The translations under genes were made by a program, and so were the position numbers. 64,000 nucleotides of DNA from positions 8,791,596-8,855,595 of the forward strand of contig CM065298.1 of NCBI GenBank assembly GCA_032871835.1. The letters run 5' to 3'. Positions within the stretch are counted from its first letter, which is position 1, and each line of letters begins with the position of its first letter. Positions 46,821-58,829 of this stretch are shown one piece after another. The notes below the pieces were generated by a model that searched no databases, was not told the DNA's origin, and was given only the letters and a program-made list of their open reading frames with translations. This stretch comes from Dipteronia dyeriana. Its lineage: Eukaryota; Streptophyta; Magnoliopsida; Sapindales; Sapindaceae.

Positions 46821-48375
46821 TGTAAGGTCTGTGTCATTCAAATCCAATTGAAAGGTCCAATTTAAAAAAATATATATATATAAAAAATTGGATAGACGTG
46901 AAAATGAAAAGTCATCATGTGAGTAAGTATTGGTGGTCTGTATAGTTGACAGACAGCTGTGAACTTAGTTAACTGGCTCACAACTTCAGTTGTGTCTTTC
47001 AATAAGTATATATATTGGAGGATAAACATTGAGAGCTAGAAAACAGTAGAATCAAGCGGAAGAAAGGAAAGAGAAAGGGAGAAGTCAGTGAAGCTCTCTC
47101 ATGATACTATAGATTTCAGTTGATTCTTCTCTGATTTCTAGCTTCTAATTGGATTTTGTGTTATTGTTAGAGAAAGAAGACGAAGTAAGGGAACATAGCA
47201 TACTTGGTCCGAATTAAGCTTGAAGGATAAGTTGTGAATGAATAAAGTTTTCAGTTTTGTTTATAACTCAAAAGTTTCCAGCTTTATGCTTAAAGTTAAT
47301 TGGTGCAAATCATTTAAACATTTTATATCTTTTATGATTTATGGTGATTATACAGAGAACTGAAAGTATATTTTTATGCTTATATTAGCACTCAGTATCA
47401 GTTATATTATTTTTATGAATTATCAAGAAGAGACTGTGATTTCTACCAAAGCACCAGGTCTATATCCTTCTCCAGTTATGATTATTGTTGGCTTTTGGGG
47501 TCGTTTTACACATTTGTATGTCAGATGAGTCGCTCTGCAAGTGTATGACCAGAGAAAGAGTAATTGAGTCGCTCTGCACGTGTATGACCAGAAGTTATTC
47601 CCGACTCTGCGTTTGCACGAAGTAATTCGGCTTACGTATTGAAGATATCCCTGGGTACTAATTTGGTACAGATTAAGATTTTATAAATTATTTTATTCTT
47701 GTTCAGAAAAGAGATGCATTCAGTTTATTAAGTATGAAAGTAGATATTTTATATTTTACTATGTATTACTGGATGCATATTGAAAAGTTGTTTAGAAATG
47801 TTTTTAAAAGTTTTCATTCACTCACTGGGTGTTAGCGCTCATCCTTTTACTTTAAAAATATTTTTTTTCAGGTAGTTGCTCGGTTGTGCGGACTCATAAG
47901 TTTTGAGGTGGGTCACTCGATGACATCATGAAGCATAAAAGTCATGCATTTTATATTTTAATGTACATATTTAGATATGTGAGGTCGACATGGTCGGGAT
48001 GGTAGGCATGGTCGGGATGGTAGGCATAGTCGGAACGTGGTCAGATTTCTACTTGGCTTACTCGACCGTGGTCGGGTTTCTTACTCGGCCTGTTCGGTTT
48101 TCTGGTCGGGATGGACTGGTTCATTTTTTTAAAAGTGATCGGTTTTTTGTCCAATCGGTCATTTTTTGACAACTTTTTGTAATAAACGAAAATGTGTAAA
48201 GATTACAATTATGTACCTTTCTACTCTCCAATATTTTCATTATATTCTTTTTTTTGTTTAAAAGCAAGTATTTTCTATGGAAATTTTAGTCGAAATTTAT
48301 TTTATCATGCTAGTATAAGTTCAGCCCACAGGGTCTCCCTCGTACTCAAGAGAGGAGTCGGGGTGGGTCCTGTTA
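46821..48375 (+). repeat. Gypsy-2 5' LTR
   Basis: Starts TGTAAGGTCTGTGTC and ends GGTCCTGTTA (expected TGTCA, one change). It contains about two 18-bp units 'ggtcgggatggtaggcat' at 47992-48035 and two 'tcgctctgca.gtgtatgacc' units at 47528-47590. The start differs from the TGTAACACCC of the Gypsy-1 LTRs, so this is a separate subfamily. Confidence 0.92.
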
Positions 48376-48516
48376 ACTTGGTATCAGAGCACGGTTTATG
48401 ATTCCTTAGACCACAGAATAATTGGATACCACGGTTTATGATTCCATAGGCCACAAAAAAATTGTTTGCATTTAGTTTCATGCATTTAAGCGTAACTTTG
48501 ATTTTGTAACAGCATC
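48376..48516 (+). other. Gypsy-2 primer site and leader with a tandem duplication
   Basis: TGGTATCAGAGC lies at 48379-48390. Just after, a phrase beginning 'cacggtttatgattcc' is repeated in tandem (about 48390-48427 and 48429-48466), while Gypsy-1 has one copy. The gag ATG at 48517 follows. Confidence 0.8.
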
Positions 48517-50118
48517 ATGCGTCGAGTTGGCCGTCCACGCACAAGACCAGTAGTTGATCTAGGAGAGAGGAGTGGTAACCAAGATGAAAACGAGATAGAA
48601 TCACACCCTCACCCACCTATAGCTCAACCTCATGTACCGGAACCTAGGGAGGAACCAATGGATAGAATTGCAGAACTGTTATCTGCGATGGTTCAGTACC
48701 AAATGCGAGTGCCAGAGAATTTTATTGAGCGTGCACGTAAGTTGGGAGCTACGAATTTTGATGGAACTGGAGATCCAGACAGTGCTAGTCCTTGGTTGAA
48801 TGAACTATAACAGGTATTTGAAGTTATGAGGTGCACAGATGAACAAAAGGTCTCTTTTGCTACATTTTTGCTAAAGGAAAAAGCATATGATTTATGGGTC
48901 TCAGTTCAACGAAGAACTCCTAAAGGAATTTCTTGGAAGGATTTTAAGAAGTAGTTTAATGATCATTATTATCCCCGTTTCTATCAAGATTTGAAAAGAG
49001 CTTAATTTTTCAGACTAATGCAGGGATCTATGACAGTAGAAGAGTATGAGAAGAAGTTTACGGAACTTTCGAGGGTTGCTCCGTATGTAATCGCTGATGA
49101 AGAAAATAAGTGCAGAGAATTTGAAGATGGACTTAGATCAGAAATCAAGACAATAATGACTACTTCTGGGCATGTTGAGTTCGGTAAGTTGTTTGAAGCT
49201 GCATTGAGAGTTGAGAGATGCCTTAATGACTCTCGCAGATTTGAACAACAGAATCAAAAGCGCAGTAACTGGTCAGCAGGGGGCTCTTTTAGCAAAACGC
49301 CTAAGGCAATAGGCAGTTTTTCAGGTCAGACTAGTAACTATCAACCGAGTCGTGGACCTAGTTCTAGCCAAGCCTCAATCCAACAACCAATGGGTAGTCG
49401 TCAACAGAGTGTTAGTATGGGTAGAGGTAGGCGCCCTCTATGTAAGACTTGTGGAAAGCACCATGATGATGAGTGTTATTTAGGGAGATCGGGTTGTTAT
49501 CAATGTAGGCAGCCTGCACATTTAAAAAGAGATTTCCCCGAGTTAGGACAGGGAGGCAATGAAGAAAGAAAGATAGGTTTTCAACCAATGTAAAGTGGCG
49601 CTAGTCAGAATTAAGGACAAAGGGGATCCCGAGTAGGAGGATCTATAACTACAGGGAAAATCCAAGCTAGTGCGGCAGGGGTTGGAGGTAAACAACAGAG
49701 AGGTCAGTCGGGTAGACCTCGTACTCAAGCAAGAGTTTTTGCTATGACTCAGCAAGATGCCGAGACCACGTCAGATGTCGTTACAGGTATGTTAACAATT
49801 TTTTGCCACGATTCTCATGTTCTTATTGATCATGGATCTACTTATTCCTTTGTATCTCGATCTTTTATGGTGTATGCAGATGTAGAATTAAGACCACTAG
49901 ATTCTAGTATGGTAATGGCTACACTTACTAATGAATCTTTATTGGCTGAGAATATATATAGAAACAGTAAGGTCATAATCGGTAAACATGAGCTACATGT
50001 TGATTTGATTCCGCTTGATATACGTGATTTTGATGTTATTTTAGGAATGGATTGGCTGGCTACACACCATGCTACAGTAGATTGTTTTCGAAAAGAGGTA
50101 AAATTTACATTTCAATAA
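48517..50118 (+). pseudogene. Gypsy-2 gag and aspartic protease, broken
   Basis: Starts MRRVGRPRTRPVVDLGERSG and is open to 48810, where TAA replaces the expected sense codon; the CAA at 48844-48846 is intact where Gypsy-1 has TAG. The capsid domain continues in 49018-49593 (MTVEEYEKKFTELSRVAPYV, FEDGLRSEIKTI), with two more stops between. The knuckle is degraded: CYQCRQPAHLKRDF has lost the last Cys. The protease frame 49744-50118 has LIDHGSTYSF (Pro to His, His to Tyr) and VILGMDWLA. Confidence 0.9.
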
Positions 50119-50193
50119 GAGTCGGATGTTATTTTCTATGGTGAACGTCGAATTCTTCCTTCTTGTGTTATATCTGCTATTACTGTCAGACGG

Positions 50194-51823
50194 TTGCTCA
50201 GGAAACAATGTTCAGCTTATTTGGCTTATGTAATTGATACTAGGGATAGTGGGGTGAAATTAGAAGATATATCGGTGGTAAGAAAATTTCCAGATGTATT
50301 TCCTGAAGATCTTCATGGATTACCACCAGATAGAGACGTAGAGTTTGTGATAGATTTGGTTCCAGGCACAGCTCCAATTTCTATTCCACCTTATAGAATG
50401 GCTCCAACCTAATTGAAAGAGTTAAAGATTCAATTAGAAGAATTGGTGAACAAGAATTTTATTAAACCTAGTGTGTCACCATGGGGAGTGTCAGGTTTGT
50501 TTGTTAAGAAGAAAGATGGAACATTACATTTATACATCGATAATCGGCAATTGAATAAAACAACGGTGCGTAATAAATACCCACTCCCACGTATTGATGA
50601 CTTATTCGATCAGCTTCATGGAGCAAAAGTGTTCTCCAAGATAGATTTGCGAAAAGGTTATCACCAATTGAGGATTAGAAACTGTGATATACCTAAGACC
50701 GCTTTCAGAACTCGTTATGGGCAATATGAGTTTCTAGTTATGCCTTTCGGATTAACAAATACTCCAGCAGCGTTTATGGATTTGATAAATAGGGTATTTC
50801 ATCCTTATCTACACAAATTTGTTATTATGGTCATTGATGACATTTTGATTTATTCTAAGGATGAGGTGGAGCATGCAGAGCATTTAGAGATTATTCCACA
50901 AGTCCTGAGAGAGAATCAACTTTATGCCAAATTTAGCAAGTGTCAATTCTGGCTCGATAGAGTTACATTTTTGGGCCATGTGATTTCTGGTGATGGTATT
51001 TATGTTGATCCCCAAAAAGTTAAAGCTATAGTGAATTGGGATAGATCAATTAGTGTGACCAAAATTAGAAGTTTCTTGGGTTTAGCAAGCTATTATCAAA
51101 GATTTGTAGAGGGATTTTCTAAAATAGCTTCACCATTAACAAGATTAACTCAGAAGGATGTGAAGTTTGAGTGGTCAAAAGCTTGTGAATAGAGTTTTCA
51201 AGAACTCAATGAGAGATTGACTTCGGCTCTAATACTTGCTCTTCCAACCGGAAGTGATGATTTACAGTGATGCATCTAGACATGGTTTGGGTTGCGTTTT
51301 GATGAAACATGGAAAAGTGATAGCTTTTGCATCAAGACAATTAAAGAAGCATGAACAAAATTACCCAACACATGATCTAGAGCTTGCTGTAGTCGTGTTT
51401 GCATTAAAAATTTGGAGGCACTATCTATATGGGGTCACTTGTCAGATTTATACAGATCACAAAAGCTTACAATATCTTTTCACTCAGAAGGAACTGAATT
51501 TGAGACAAAGAAGATTGATTGAATTGATTAAAGATTATGACTGTACAATTGAATATCATCCTGGTAAGGCAAATGTGGTGGCAGATGCACTCAGTAGAAA
51601 GTCTTCAAGTTCTATGGCTCATTTGAAGATGATTCACCTGCCATTATTAACTGAATTAAGAATGTTGAGAGTTAAGCTAAAAGCAGGTGATTTCGGAGCA
51701 TTACTGGCTACTTTTCAAGTTAGACCTTTTTTAATTGATCATATACGAAAATTACAAACTCAAGATTCTTATTTAGTTAAATTGAAGGAAGAAGTGCAGA
51801 AAAATTACGAGCTGATTTTGTAA
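50194..51823 (+). pseudogene. Gypsy-2 reverse transcriptase and RNase H
   Basis: 50194-50412 and 50413-51192 are one frame split by a TAG (Glu to stop) after [10 protein letters not shown] blocks: [64 protein letters not shown] (first residue changed, both Asp kept) and [20 protein letters not shown] at 51190 and a small deletion near 51257 separate RNase H (51236-51823), which has [34 protein letters not shown] and VVADALSRK intact. Confidence 0.9.
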
Positions 51824-53071
51824 TGAGAAGTGATGGTACATTAGTTCTAGGTAACAAACTTTGTGTACCAAACATTAAGGAACTCAATAATTAAATTTTA
51901 GATAAAAAAGGGATAGCAGAATTCGAATCTAAATGTTTAATTTGTCAGCAAGTCGCATCAAAAACCAGCAGGACTTTCGCAACCACTTCCTATTCCTGAA
52001 TAGAAATGGGAACATGTTACCATGGATTTTATGGTAGGACTCCCTCGTAGTCAAAGTGGTCACGACAGTGTATGGGTGATCATTGATCGACTTACAAAGT
52101 CTGCACACTTTCTACCAATCGATATTACTTACTCTCTTGACAGATTAGCCAGAATTTATATTAATGAAATAGTTCGTCTTCATGGCGCGCCGGTATCCAT
52201 AGTGTCAGATAGAGATCCTCGATTTACATCCAGATTTTGGCCTAAATTACAAGAAGCTTTGGGAACTAGACTGCAATTTAGTACTGCTTTTCACCCGCAG
52301 ACTGACGGTCAATTGGAGCGCACTATTCAGATATTAGAAGATATGCTTCGAGCTTGTGTAATGGATTTCAAAGGAAGTTGGGATGTACATATACCATGGA
52401 TAGAATTTGCCTACAATAACAGGTATCATGCTAGCATCGAAATGGCACATGATGAAGCTTTGTATGGGAGGAAATGCTGAACATTGGTATGTTGGGATGA
52501 AGTAGGTGAGAGAAAGTTGTTAGGTCTAGAACTCGTTGAAGTCACAACAGAGACGATCAAAATCATCAGAGACAGATTAAAGGTTGCTCAAGATAGGCAG
52601 AAAAGATACACAAATAAGCGGAGAAGGGAACTTGAATTTAAAGTAGGTGACTATGTGTTCCTACGAATTTCACCTTGGAAATGTATACTTAGATTTGGAA
52701 GACGTGGGAAGTTAAGTCCGCGATACATTAGTCCGTATGAGATTATTGGCAAAGTGGGATCAGTGGCATACCGTTTAGCGTTACCTTCAAAGCTTTCAAG
52801 AATTCTTGACGTATTCCATGTTTCTATGCTTCGAAAATACATAGTTGACCTTACGCATGTTTTAACAAAGCAACCAGTGAAGTTAAGAGAAGATTTAACT
52901 TATGAAGAGGAACCTTTTGAAATTCAAGATAGAAGGGAACAAGTATTACGTACAAAGGTTATTCCTCTAGTAAAAGTGTTATGGAGAAATCATGCAGTAG
53001 AAGAGGCGACTTGGGAACATGAAGATCAGATGAGAAATCAGTATCCCCATCTGTTTCGGCTAAGTAAGTAA
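51824..53071 (+). pseudogene. Gypsy-2 integrase (zinc module lost) and chromodomain
   Basis: About 90 bp present in Gypsy-1 are missing near 51905, removing the two His of the HHCC module; CLICQQ remains. The core is open at 52022-52480 (MDFMVGLPRS, VSDRDPRFTSRFW, DGQLERTIQ: D, D, E kept). A TGA at 52479 splits off 52484-53071, which carries KLSPRYISPYEI and a complete chromodomain with TYEEEPFEIQDRREQ, VKVLWRNHAVEEATWEHED and the LSK* end. Confidence 0.9.
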
Positions 53072-53107
53072 ATTTCGATGACGAAATTCTTATACGGAGG
53101 GATGAAT

Positions 53108-54641
53108 TGTAAGGTCCATGTCATTCAGGCCCAATTGAAAGTCCCAATTTGAAAAAAAAAATTGGATAGACGTGAAAATGAAAAAACATCAGATGAGTAA
53201 GCATTGGTAGTCTGTATAGTTGACAAACAGCTACAAGCTTAGTTAACTGGCTCACAACTTCAGTTGTGTTTTTCCATAAGTATATATATTGAAGGATAAA
53301 CATTGAGAGCTAGAAAGCAGTATAATCCAGCGGAAGAAAGGAAAGAGAAAAGGAGGAGTCAGTGAAGCTCTCTCATGGTACTGTAGATTTTAGTTGATTC
53401 TTCTCTGATTTCTAGCTTCTAATTGGATTTTGTGTGATTGTTAGGGAAAGAAGACGAAGTAAGGAAACCTAGCATACTTGGTCCGAATTAAGCTTGAAGG
53501 ATAAGTTGTGAGTGAATAAAGTTTTTAGTTTTGTTTTTAACTCAAAAGTTTCCAGTTTTATGCTTAAAGTTAATTGTTGCAAATCATTTAAGCATTTTAT
53601 ATCTTTTATGATTTATGGTGATTATACAGAGAACTGAAAGTATATTTTTATGCTTATATTAGCACTTAGTATAGGTTATATTATTTTTATGAATTATCAA
53701 GAAGAGACTATGATTTCTACCAAAGCACCAGGTCTGTACCCTTCTCCAGTTATGATTATTGTTGGCTTTTGGGGTCGTTATACACATGTGTATGTCAGAT
53801 GAGTCGCTCTGCACGTGTATGACCAGAGAAAGAGCAATTGAGTCGCCCTGCACGTGTATGACCAGAAGTTATTCCCGACTCTGCGTTTGCACGAAGTAGA
53901 AGATATCTCTGGGCACTAATTTGGTGCAGATTAAGATTTTATAAATTATCTTATTCTTGTTCAGAAAAGAGATGCACTCAGTTTATTAAGTATGAAAGTA
54001 TATATTTTATCTATTACTATGTATTACTGGATGCATATTGAAAAGTTGTTCGGAAATATTTTTAAAATTTTTCATTCACTCACTGGGCGATAGCGCTCAT
54101 CCTTTTACTTTAATTTTTTTTTTTCAGGTAGCTGCTCGGTTGTGCGGACTCATAAGTTTTGAGGCGGGCCACACGATGACATCATGAAGCATAAAAGTCA
54201 TGCATTTTATATTTTCATGTACATATTTAGAGATGTGAGGTCGGCATAGTCGGGATGGTAAGCATGGTCGGGATGGTAGGCATGGTCGGAACGTGGTCGA
54301 ATTTCTACTCGGCTTGTTCGGCCTACTCGATTGTGGTCAGGTTTCTTACTCAGCCTGTTCGGTTTTTTGGCCGGGATGGACTGGTTAGTTTTTTTAAAAG
54401 TGATCGATTTTTGGTTCGATCGGTCATTTTTTGATAACTTTTTGTAATGAACGAAAATGTGTAAAGATTGCAATTATGTACATTTGTACTCTCCAATATT
54501 TTCATTATGTTCTTTTTTTTTGTTTAAAAGCATATATTTTCTATGGAAATTTTAGTCGAAATTTATTTTATCATGCTAGTAAAAGTTCAGCCCATAAGGT
54601 CTCCCTCGTACTCAAAAGAGGAGTCGGGGTGGGTCCTGTCA
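53108..54641 (+). repeat. Gypsy-2 3' LTR
   Basis: Preceded by 'ggagggatgaat' and the string 'atttcgatgacgaaattc'. Starts TGTAAGGTCCATGTC and ends GGGTCCTGTCA. It matches the 5' LTR with scattered changes and small deletions (for example near 53897). The flanking GACTA follows. Confidence 0.93.
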
Positions 54642-54700
54642 GACTATATATATATACCGGTTTGGTGGTATATAAGGGGAATTTTGATTAGTAGTTCAAG

Positions 54701-57700
54701 TAGTGGTGTAAAAATGGGTCGGCCGGTGACAGGCCGGTCCGGCCGGCCTAAGAAGTTCACGGGCCGTTCTGGGAACGGCCCGTGAAGGAAGAGGCCTGGC
54801 CCTGGACGGGCCGCGTGCCGAACCCCTGGGAGGAGGCCCGGCAGGCCGGCCCGCCTGGCACGCCAATCCGGCATGCCAGGCCTGGCGGACCGGCCTGGCG
54901 AACCGATCCGCCGGTCCGTTCGGCCCAACTTTTTTTATTTTTATTTTTTTTTCAAAAATCCTCCAACGGCTGGAATTGATTTATTGCCGTTGGAGGAAAC
55001 AAAAATTACCACAACCCCCCCTAAAATCTTTTAAATTATATTTTGACCCACAAATCAATTTTTTCTATAAATACTTCCATCCATTTCATTTTCCATTAAC
55101 TCTCTCTATCATTCTTTCAATCTCTCATTCTCTCAAATTTCAATCTCTAAAATATTCTCCAATTCTCTAAACTTTTTCATTCAATTTGGTTATTACTCTC
55201 TCTACAAAATTCTCTACGTTTTCCATCAACACACCAAATTTTATTGTTATTAGTTTTGGTCTAACATATTCTCATAGTAAATTTATATGTTTATGTTTAG
55301 ATTTGAGTTACTTAATGAAAACATTATCTATTTAGTTAGTTAGTTTATCAATTTTTGGGCTTTAATGTTAATATTATTTGTTTAGTTTATTAAGATTTTT
55401 AAGTTTAGTAGTAATTTTAATATTTGTTATTAATAAATTTTGAAAGTTAATTTGTATTACTGAAATTACTTTTTGTAATAAGTAAATGATGAATGTTAAG
55501 TGTAGTAATTACGTTTGATATTGTTTTTTTCATAAATTAAAATTTTTCATTTGTAGATTATGTTAGTAAATTTAAGAGTAGTGGTTCAAAACATCAATTT
55601 TATGTTAGTATATTATGTTAGTAAATTTATCAATTTTATTTGTAGTAGTGAACTAGTGAATTTAAAATTTTTTGTTAGTGGATTATGATTTTTTTGTTTA
55701 TTTAATTTGCTTTTTAAGTAAATTAATTATTGTAAGTGTCGTATTAGTTATAGTAATTATTGTTAGTAAATTAAGATTACTGTTAGTAAATATTGATTTT
55801 TAATTTGACTATTAACTACTATAGTGTTCATATTTTTATTCAGATAATGGATCCTAACCAACAGCCTTATTTTCCGGACGGTTTGAATATATTCAACGAT
55901 GAATTTGATATTTCAGAACCGACCCATATTCAAGCGGGACCTTCTGGTTCCGGCATTACACCAACATCACGTCCCAGAAAATTAACATCAGATGTATGGT
56001 AATGTTTCAACATAGTCCAAATGACACTCCCAAACAGGACGTCTGGCTTTAGAGCTAAATGTAAGTTTTTCCATAAGAATTATGCTACAAGTACGGGGGG
56101 AACCGGACATTTGAGACGGCATATGCACAAATGTATGCCTGCACATGGACAGGTAGACACTACAACCCAAACACAACTTCAACGGCACCCAGACGGGTCT
56201 GTTACGACGTGGCAGTTCGACGCCATGCACGCTAGAGAGTGCTTGGCACGATACATTGCACAAACTGAACAACTGATCAGTATTGGTGAGAGTCCATTTT
56301 ATAAAGAATTAATCACATCTGCATATAACCCCCAATAAGAACCTGTTTCTAGAACCACCACTAGAAATAATTTTATACTATTGTTTGAAACCGAAAGGGA
56401 TGACTTAGTTTCTGAAATACAACATTTAAGTGTCTCTGTTGCATTAACTTCTGATATTTGGAATGCATGTTCCAAACAGGACTATTTATGTGTCACAAGA
56501 TACTATTTAGATTCTGATTGGAGGATAACAAAAAGAATTTTTGGTTTTCATCCTATGGATTTTGCACATACCGCAGAAAACATTTTTAATGTCATAATGG
56601 AAGTTTTAGAAAATTATGAAATCACGCATTCTTTCAATCACATTTGATAATGCATCTGCAAATACTAGCTCTATTGCATTGTTTGTTGCAAGAAATATCC
56701 CGCAAGATGGAGGTTATTTCTTCCATCAACGGTGTGCATGTCATATTATAAATTTAGTTGTACATGCTGGTTTAAAGTAGGTAAGCGACCAAATAGATCG
56801 CATCAGAGATGCCATTTCTTGGATTTGCAGTTCTAATCCTAGATTCAGTGAATTCAAGAGACATTGTAAATTAAACGGTCTCAAACCCCGACGATTCCAA
56901 ACTGATATGCCGGTAAGGTGGAACTCTACTTATTTAATGTTGCCAAATTGTTTGGAATATGATACAACCATTACATGTTTTTATAACATGAAATTGACCG
57001 AAACAGGACAACTTAGTCCAAAATTACTTACCACAGATGATTGATATGTGGTAAAGATTTTTGTTTAATTTTTAAGATTTTTTACAATGCCACTATAACT
57101 CTTTCCGGGGTATATTACCCCACATCTTCCCAGGTAATCCATCAGATAGTGGAAATGTCTGAACTGTTAAACGGTTTTAGAGAAGATGAACATCTAAGCG
57201 CTGCAGTTGTTGTCATGGAGACAAAGTTGAAAAAATATTGGGCTAACATTCCCCTACTTTATGCCTTAAGTGCTATAATAGATCACAGGGTTAAATTATC
57301 TGGTTTAGAAGTTTTGCTTGAATTTATTGGTATCAATTTGTCAATAGATTATTCAGAACAAATTACTGACATTCGAACCAAGTTGTTCGAGATTTTTCGT
57401 ATTTATGAGACCAGGTTTGGCAACATTGACATCCCCCAATCAACACGACCGGAGACAGAGCCGAAGCAAACAAGTTGGAGCCTTCTGAAATGACGAAAAA
57501 AAGACAAATCAGCAAGTACTTCTTCAGGGCAAAGATCTAGCTCATCTTCTTATACCGAACTTATTAGGTACCTTGAAGCACAGTTCGATGCTATTGAAGA
57601 CAAGGAAGAGTTTGATTTGTTGTTATTGTGGAAGACCTATACGTACAGGTATCCAGTTCTGTCACACTTAGCACGTGACGTACTGGTTATTCCAGTGTCA

Positions 57701-58481
57701 ACGGTGTCTTCAGAACAAGCTTTCAGCACTAGTGGACACATAATTGAACCAAGAAGAAGTTGTTTGTCTCCAGAGATGGTGGAAGTATTAACATGCCTTC
57801 GGGATTGGGAGCATGCTAAAAAAAGGTTACAAAATCTAACTGTAGATAAAGAACTTAATCTAAATTTCGACAATCTATATATTGATGACCCTTCAGGTAG
57901 TGGCCAGGGACAGAACTAGGTTATACTTTTACATATGTATTTATTATTTACTTGTAAGTTGTAAAACGGTTGCACTCTTTTTTCCTTACCAAGTTTTTAT
58001 CCCACTGGGTTTTTCTTGGTAAGGTTTTTAATGAGGCAATCATGTAGATATGTATTACTAAATTCCATAAGTAAAAAATAAATAAATAATTAAAATATTG
58101 TTCGTTCTCTTTATTCATTTCAAATCCTAATAATTGTTCGTTCTCTTCATTCATTTTAAATTCTAAACCCTTAACCATAAACTATAAATCATAAACCATA
58201 TACCCTAAATCCAAAAAAACATAATTTTAAAAAAAAATTGGACCGAAAAACTAACCCGCCGGACCAGGCCCGCCCGGCCCGCCAGAGGGGCCCAGTGGGC
58301 ACGCAGGCACGACCCGCCTGAGGCAGGCCGGAGTGCCTTGCAGGACCTGTTTCTCCGAAAACAGGCCGGGCAGGGCCGGCCCGCGACACCGTCGCGTGCC
58401 AGGCCCAACCAATCCTGTTTCCAGAAATGGACTGACCAGGCCGTGCCTAATGGGCCGGACGAGTCCATTTTTACGCCACTA
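54701..58481 (+). mobile_element. hAT DNA transposon, defective autonomous type
   Basis: Inverted ends TAGTGGTGTAAAAATGG (left) and, in reverse from the right, TAGTGGCGTAAAAATGG. The 8-bp flanks AGTTCAAG (54693-54700) and AGTTTTAG (58482-58489) match at six of eight positions. Both subterminal regions (54718-54930 and 58250-58465) are strongly GC-rich with repeated 'ggccgg' motifs, unlike the AT-rich interior. The transposase gene lies between on the plus strand. Confidence 0.9.
55847..57919 (+). pseudogene. hAT transposase with BED finger and dimerisation domain, broken
   Basis: The start is taken at 55847 (MDPNQQPYFPDGL). TAA follows SDVW at 56002. The BED finger reads AKCKFFHKNYAT ... GTGHLRRHMHKC, so the second zinc Cys is Phe. 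56381-56647 has VALTSDIWNACSKQDYLCVT and DWRITKRIFGF, the catalytic-core start; then HQRCACHIINLVV and RWNSTYLML near 56730-56940 with stops between. 57041-57493 is the middle domain. 57617-57919 is the C-terminal hAT dimerisation block (RYPVLSHLARDVLVIPVSTV, SEQAFSTSG). It resembles plant BED-type hAT transposases (RICESLEEPER-like). At least five stops or shifts occur. Confidence 0.9.
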
Positions 58482-58489
58482 AGTTTTAG

Positions 58490-58829
58490 AACAAAGCATA
58501 ATTAAAACAAATATATCTAGTCAATTCTAATTATAATGATTACATGTACAAGAGTTTTTGACGAGTGATATTGGTCCGGTCATATGTCTTTTATATTTAT
58601 ATTTGTTTATGTACCCTACTCTAAACTCCGAATTAATTATAACAATTCAAAAATAAAACAGTAATATTTTAAAAAATAAATAAAAATAAAACAGCTCATA
58701 TCAATTGGGGGAACACAATTTCGTAGGATTATATATCTTATAAGTCTTTTGTTTTTCCCAGCTAGCAATTAATTAATGGGACAAATACAATATATATTTT
58801 GCCATAAAGAACAAACTTAAAATTATTTT
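58490..58829. other. Intergenic DNA between hAT and Mutator-like elements
   Basis: No gene. The right end ('attttgccataaa', 'aaaattatttt') is paralogous to 40078-40112 downstream of RLK gene 1. The last nine bases, AATTATTTT (58821-58829), are the left duplication of the next element. Confidence 0.65.

Larger units (their letters stand above)
46821..54641 (+). mobile_element. Gypsy-2: Ty3/Gypsy chromovirus (Del/Tekay-like), near full length
   Basis: LTRs 46821-48375 and 53108-54641, primer site 48379-48390, purine tract 53096-53107, and the perfect flanking duplication GACTA (46816-46820, 54642-54646). At 7.8 kb with the usual order LTR-gag-protease-RT-RNase H-integrase-chromodomain-LTR, it is the uninterrupted counterpart of Gypsy-1. 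Several stops and a deletion in the integrase N-terminus disable it. Confidence 0.95.

Noticed and set aside
54644..54979. Arg/Gly/Pro-rich ORFs on both strands and similar ones at 58189-58468
   Set aside because: Come from the GC-rich subterminal repeats of the hAT element.
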